In this document: positions 60,745 to 64,000 of the stretch, one piece after another
Position numbering within the stretch: the stretch's first letter is position 1
Layout of the letters: each line of letters opens with the position of its first letter
DNA from: Sinomonas cyclohexanicum
Lineage (GTDB): Bacteria > Actinomycetota > Actinomycetes > Actinomycetales > Micrococcaceae
Length of the DNA: 64,000 bases
Direction: 5' to 3'
NCBI RefSeq assembly: GCF_020886775.1
Contig: NZ_AP024525.1
Span: 1,612,001 to 1,676,000, forward strand
Notes under the pieces: model-generated
The model's database searches: none
Seen by the model: the letters and a program-made list of their open reading frames with translations, nothing else
What the model was told of the DNA's origin: nothing
Made by a program: the position numbers and the translations under genes

Positions 60745-60945
60745 CGCCCTGGATGCCTTGAGCTGCATTCAGCTGAGCCACCCCGTCCCCGCCGACGTCC
60801 ACTCCGGCCGGGCACCGAACAGTCATTCCCGAGGAGAGCAGTGCAACCCGAGCATTCGCGCCGGGCTTTTCCACAGGCCCCCGCACCCACCACCGCCGGC
60901 GCCCAGCGCCCGCACTATTCTGGAACTCCATCCGTGAAGGAGACC

Positions 60946-62544
60946 ATGACCGACAACCAGCAGAACCCGCAGGACCTCAGCCCCGCGGACATCCAGGCCG
61001 TCATCGACCGGATCCTCGCAAAGGAGGAGGCCGCTGCCGCCAAGGGCGCGAAGGGCGGGGCGGGGGCCAACGCCCCGGCGGGCCGGGACGAGGAGCCCGC
61101 CCCGCGCGGCGCCCTCGGGGAAGGCCGGGCTCTCGCGATCTCGGACCTGACGACCGAGCACGGCGACTACGACGGGGACCAGCAGGATCTCGCCGAGCGC
61201 CGCGCGCTGCGGCGCGTTGCCGGGCTCTCGACCGAGCTCGAGGACGTCACCGAGGTCGAGTACCGGCAGCTGCGCCTCGAGCGCGTGGTCCTCGCCGGGA
61301 TCTGGTCCGAGGGCACGCTCGAGGACGCCGAGAACTCGCTGCGGGAGCTTGCCGCACTCGCCGAGACGGCCGGATCGGAGGTGCTCGACGGGGTCGTGCA
61401 GCGGCGTCAGAAGCCGGACGCCGGGACGTTCCTCGGCTCGGGCAAGGCGCTCGAGCTGCGCGACATCGTCGCGGCCACCGGCGCGGACACCGTGATCGTG
61501 GACTCGGAGCTCTCCCCGTCCCAGAGGCGTGGCCTCGAGGACATCGTCAAGGTCAAGGTGATCGACCGCACGGCCCTGATCCTGGACATCTTCGCCCAGC
61601 ACGCCAAGAGCCGCGAGGGCAAGGCGCAGGTCGAGCTCGCGCAGCTCGAGTACCTCCTCCCGCGCCTGCGCGGCTGGGGCGAGTCCATGTCCCGTCAGGC
61701 GGGCGGCCGCGTCGGCGCCGCGGGCGGCGGCATCGGGTCCCGCGGTCCTGGCGAGACGAAGATCGAGCTCGACCGGCGGCGCATCCGCACCCGCATGGCC
61801 AAGCTCCGCCGCGAGATCGCGGCGATGAAGCCGGCGCGAGAGACCAAGCGCGCCAACCGCAAGCGCAACGAGGTCCCCTCAGTGGCGATCGCGGGCTACA
61901 CGAACGCAGGCAAGTCCTCGCTGCTGAACCGGCTCACGGACGCGGGCGTGCTCGTGCAGAACGCCCTGTTCGCGACCCTCGACCCGACCGTTCGCCGGGC
62001 CGTGACGCCGGACGGGCTCCCGTACACGATCGCGGACACGGTCGGGTTCGTCCGGTCGCTGCCCACGCAGCTGGTCGAGGCGTTCCGGTCGACGCTCGAG
62101 GAGGTGGCCGACGCGGACCTCATCCTGCATGTCGTGGACGCCTCGCACCCTGACCCCGAGGGCCAGATAGCCGCGGTCCGGCAGGTGCTCTCCGACGTGG
62201 ATGCGCGCAAGGTGCCCGAGATCATCGTGCTGAACAAGGCCGACGCCGCGGATCCGTTCGTCCTCGAGCGGCTCCTGCAGCGTGAGCCCCGCAACGTGGT
62301 GGTCTCCGCCCGCACGGGCGAGGGCATCGAGGAGCTCAAGAACGCGATCAGCGACGCGATCCCGCGGCCGGACGTCGCGATGACGCTGCTCGTCCCCTAC
62401 AGCCGCGGGGACATCCTCAACCGGCTGCACACCTCGAGCGCGGAGATCCGCTCGCTCGAGCACGTGGCCGAGGGGACGCGCGTCGAGGCCGTGGTCCGGG
62501 AGGAGTTTGCGGCGGAGCTCGCGCCGTTCGTAGTCCATGACTGA
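60946..62544 (+). CDS. hflX: GTPase HflX
   Basis: The 532-aa ribosome-splitting GTPase has its N-terminal domain (FLGSGKALELRDIVAATGAD, then QRRGLEDIVKVKVIDRTALI), the SRGPGETKIELDRRRI linker helix and the G domain GYTNAGKSSLLNRLTD, DTVGFVRSLP and LNKADAAD. It rescues stalled ribosomes under heat or antibiotic stress. ATG 60946 follows GAAGGAGA; TATTCT (60916-60921) is a likely second -10. The last 8 nt overlap the helicase gene. Confidence 0.95.
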   Translation: MTDNQQNPQDLSPADIQAVIDRILAKEEAAAAKGAKGGAGANAPAGRDEEPAPRGALGEGRALAISDLTTEHGDYDGDQQDLAERRALRRVAGLSTELEDVTEVEYRQLRLERVVLAGIWSEGTLEDAENSLRELAALAETAGSEVLDGVVQRRQKPDAGTFLGSGKALELRDIVAATGADTVIVDSELSPSQRRGLEDIVKVKVIDRTALILDIFAQHAKSREGKAQVELAQLEYLLPRLRGWGESMSRQAGGRVGAAGGGIGSRGPGETKIELDRRRIRTRMAKLRREIAAMKPARETKRANRKRNEVPSVAIAGYTNAGKSSLLNRLTDAGVLVQNALFATLDPTVRRAVTPDGLPYTIADTVGFVRSLPTQLVEAFRSTLEEVADADLILHVVDASHPDPEGQIAAVRQVLSDVDARKVPEIIVLNKADAADPFVLERLLQREPRNVVVSARTGEGIEELKNAISDAIPRPDVAMTLLVPYSRGDILNRLHTSSAEIRSLEHVAEGTRVEAVVREEFAAELAPFVVHD

Positions 62545-64000
62545 TCGGGCACGTCCCGGCGCCAGCCCGGAACACCAGCCGGAGGCGACGGACGACGGCG
62601 GGCGCGCACCCGCCGTCGTCCGCTCTCCCTCGGGCGGGGGAGCGCCGGGCACGGCAGTCCCTGGCCCGGAGGGCGAGGCGCTTGCCCTCCTGGACGTCGC
62701 GGTCGGCGCGATGGGCGGCCAGCAGCGCGCCGGGCAGCACGAGATGGCCCGCCAGGTGGCGCGCGCCATCGAGGACGGCCAGCACCTGCTCGTGCAGGCC
62801 GGCACGGGCACGGGCAAGTCGCTCGCGTACCTCGTACCGCTCATCGCGCACGCCCAGAACAGCGACCGCCCGGCCGTCGTCGCGACGGCGACGCTCGCGC
62901 TCCAGGCCCAGATCGTGGGCCGCGACATCCCGCGGCTCCTCGAGGCCATCACGCCCGAGCTGGACCGGCCGGTCGACGTGGCCCTCGTCAAGGGCCGCTC
63001 GAACTACCTGTGCCGGCACAAGCTCGAGGGAGGCTTCCCGACCGACGAGCCCGCCGAGGGGCAGCTTTTCGCGCTGGGTGAGGACAGCGCCGTCGGGCAT
63101 CCCGGTGCCGGGCCGACCACCCAGCTCGGCCGGGAGGTGGCGCGGCTGCGCGACTGGGCGGCCGAGACCGAGACCGGCGACCGCGACGACCTCATGCCCG
63201 GCGTGTCCGACAGGGCCTGGCGGCAGGTGTCCGTGACCGCGCTCGAGTGCCTCGGCGCGCAGAAGTGCCCGTTCGCCGCAGAGTGCTTCAGCGAGCTCGC
63301 GCGAGCGCGCGGCGCCGAGGCGGACATCGTGGTGACAAACCACGCGATGCTCGCGATCAACGCATTCGAGGGGCTCAACGTGCTCCCCGAGTACGACGTC
63401 GTGGTGGTCGACGAGGCCCACGAGCTCGCCGACCGCGTGACCGGCGCCGTGAGCGCGCAGCTTTCCTCCCAGATGATCCAGGCCGCCGCGTCGAGTGCGC
63501 GCCGGCACTGCGGCATCACCGTCGATGCCCTCCACTCCGCGGCGTCCGCGCTCGAGCTGTCGCTTACCTCGGCGCCGACCGGGCTGCTCGCCCGCGGCCT
63601 CACCGAGGAGCAGGCGCAGGACGTGGGGCTCGTGCGGGACGCGTGCCGCGTGGCGCTCTCGGACTCGAAGCCCGGGGACGGGCAGCAGGCCGACGGGGGG
63701 CGGCAGGTCGCCCGGTCACGCCTCCTCGCGGTGCTCGAGGTGTGCGAGCGCATCCTCGACGCCGAAGCGAACCGCGAGGTCCTGTGGGTCACCCGGATGG
63801 GCGCCCCGGACCCTGTCACGGGATATTCCGCGCCGGATGATTCGGCGCCGGCCATGCTGCACATCGCGCCTCTCGGCGTGGGCGGGCGCCTGCGGGAGGG
63901 CCTCTTCGACGGCCACACCGTCGTGCTCACGAGCGCGACTCTCGCGATCGGCTCCGCATTCGAACCGACCGCCGGCAGTCTCGGCCTCCTGGGTCCCGGG
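62537..64000 (+). CDS. dinG: DinG/XPD-type ATP-dependent DNA helicase, 3' end outside window
   Basis: The visible 488 codons show Walker A QAGTGTGKSLAYLVPLIA, motif Ia ATATLALQAQIV, the Fe-S cysteines in GRSNYLCRHKL and ECLGAQKCPFAAECF, motif II VVVDEAHELAD and VLTSATLAIGSAFEPTAG before the edge. This is the superfamily 2 iron-sulfur helicase family (DinG/YoaA), which unwinds damaged or structured DNA. ATG 62537 overlaps the end of hflX, so the two are coupled. No LexA-type box was seen before hflX. Confidence 0.93.
   Translation, partial: MTDRARPGASPEHQPEATDDGGRAPAVVRSPSGGGAPGTAVPGPEGEALALLDVAVGAMGGQQRAGQHEMARQVARAIEDGQHLLVQAGTGTGKSLAYLVPLIAHAQNSDRPAVVATATLALQAQIVGRDIPRLLEAITPELDRPVDVALVKGRSNYLCRHKLEGGFPTDEPAEGQLFALGEDSAVGHPGAGPTTQLGREVARLRDWAAETETGDRDDLMPGVSDRAWRQVSVTALECLGAQKCPFAAECFSELARARGAEADIVVTNHAMLAINAFEGLNVLPEYDVVVVDEAHELADRVTGAVSAQLSSQMIQAAASSARRHCGITVDALHSAASALELSLTSAPTGLLARGLTEEQAQDVGLVRDACRVALSDSKPGDGQQADGGRQVARSRLLAVLEVCERILDAEANREVLWVTRMGAPDPVTGYSAPDDSAPAMLHIAPLGVGGRLREGLFDGHTVVLTSATLAIGSAFEPTAGSLGLLGPG

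Noticed and set aside
60722-60937. 71-codon Cys/Pro/His-rich frame upstream of hflX
   Set aside because: It starts only 2 nt after the -10 hexamer, runs into the hflX leader and has no protein-like pattern.
60745-60945. ClgR box before hflX, as in Corynebacterium
   Set aside because: No CGC-N5-GCG element with convincing flanks was seen in the leader.
1-64000. CRISPR arrays, rRNA, tRNA genes and prophage or complete insertion sequences
   Set aside because: No regularly spaced repeats, no cloverleaf-type sequences in intergenic gaps, no transposase or integrase reading frames were found; the repeats at 17018-17134 and 28399-28509 are explained otherwise.

Overview
The window is high-GC DNA from an actinobacterium. 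Gene content and order (proS, rimP-nusA-ylxR-infB-rbfA-truB-ribF-rpsO-pnp, M16 peptidase, moa/moe genes, dapB-dapA-rnj-ftsK-pgsA-cinA-clgR, DUF3046-recA-recX-miaB-miaA-dapF, hflX-dinG) match the conserved core of the Micrococcaceae (Arthrobacter/Sinomonas type). The genus is inferred from synteny and protein wording; no rRNA or tRNA gene was seen. Gene density is very high, with many ATGA/GTGA stop-start overlaps and frequent GTG starts.

Layout. 1-1.7 kb: a TetR-controlled two-gene ABC exporter with a perfect operator palindrome over its promoter. 1.8-6.9 kb: a nitrogen-oxide locus with a DUF2249 protein, a Cys-containing HTH regulator, an NnrS-like membrane protein and a very large membrane-anchored cupredoxin/copper nitrite reductase fusion. 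7-14 kb: proS and accessory metabolism, including a VIT-type iron/manganese transporter behind an iron-box-like palindrome. 14-28 kb: the transcription/translation core, from rimP to pnp, and an M16 peptidase. 28.4 kb: a palindromic repeat cluster. 28.5-31.5 kb: an ABC transporter with a secreted LolA-like partner. 31.6-37.5 kb: molybdenum cofactor genes split divergently around a membrane-anchored sulfite-oxidase-type molybdoenzyme. 37.5-46.9 kb: lysine/diaminopimelate genes, RNase J and FtsK, with a small SOS-boxed gene at 40.07 kb. 46.9-54.3 kb: pgsA, cinA, clgR and the recA DNA-damage region. 54.3-64 kb: miaA, dapF, a pterin/folate-like group (folE, FolP2-like, RibD-C-like), a ferredoxin-reductase-type flavoprotein, hflX and a dinG-type helicase cut by the window end.

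Regulation is unusually readable. recA has two promoters, one under a LexA-type box and one matching the mycobacterial PafBC-dependent RecA-NDp motif exactly in spacing. A near-identical LexA-type box sits inside the promoter of the small gene at 40.07 kb. A TANNNT -10 hexamer lies exactly 6 or 7 nt before the start codon of at least fifteen genes, often overlapping the previous gene's stop codon, which points to widespread leaderless transcription.

Two genes, the ABC ATPase at 0.9-1.6 kb and the essential infB, each need removal of one base to read through. In both, the length fits exactly one surplus base. For infB this is almost certainly a sequencing or assembly error, so other apparent frameshifts here deserve caution.
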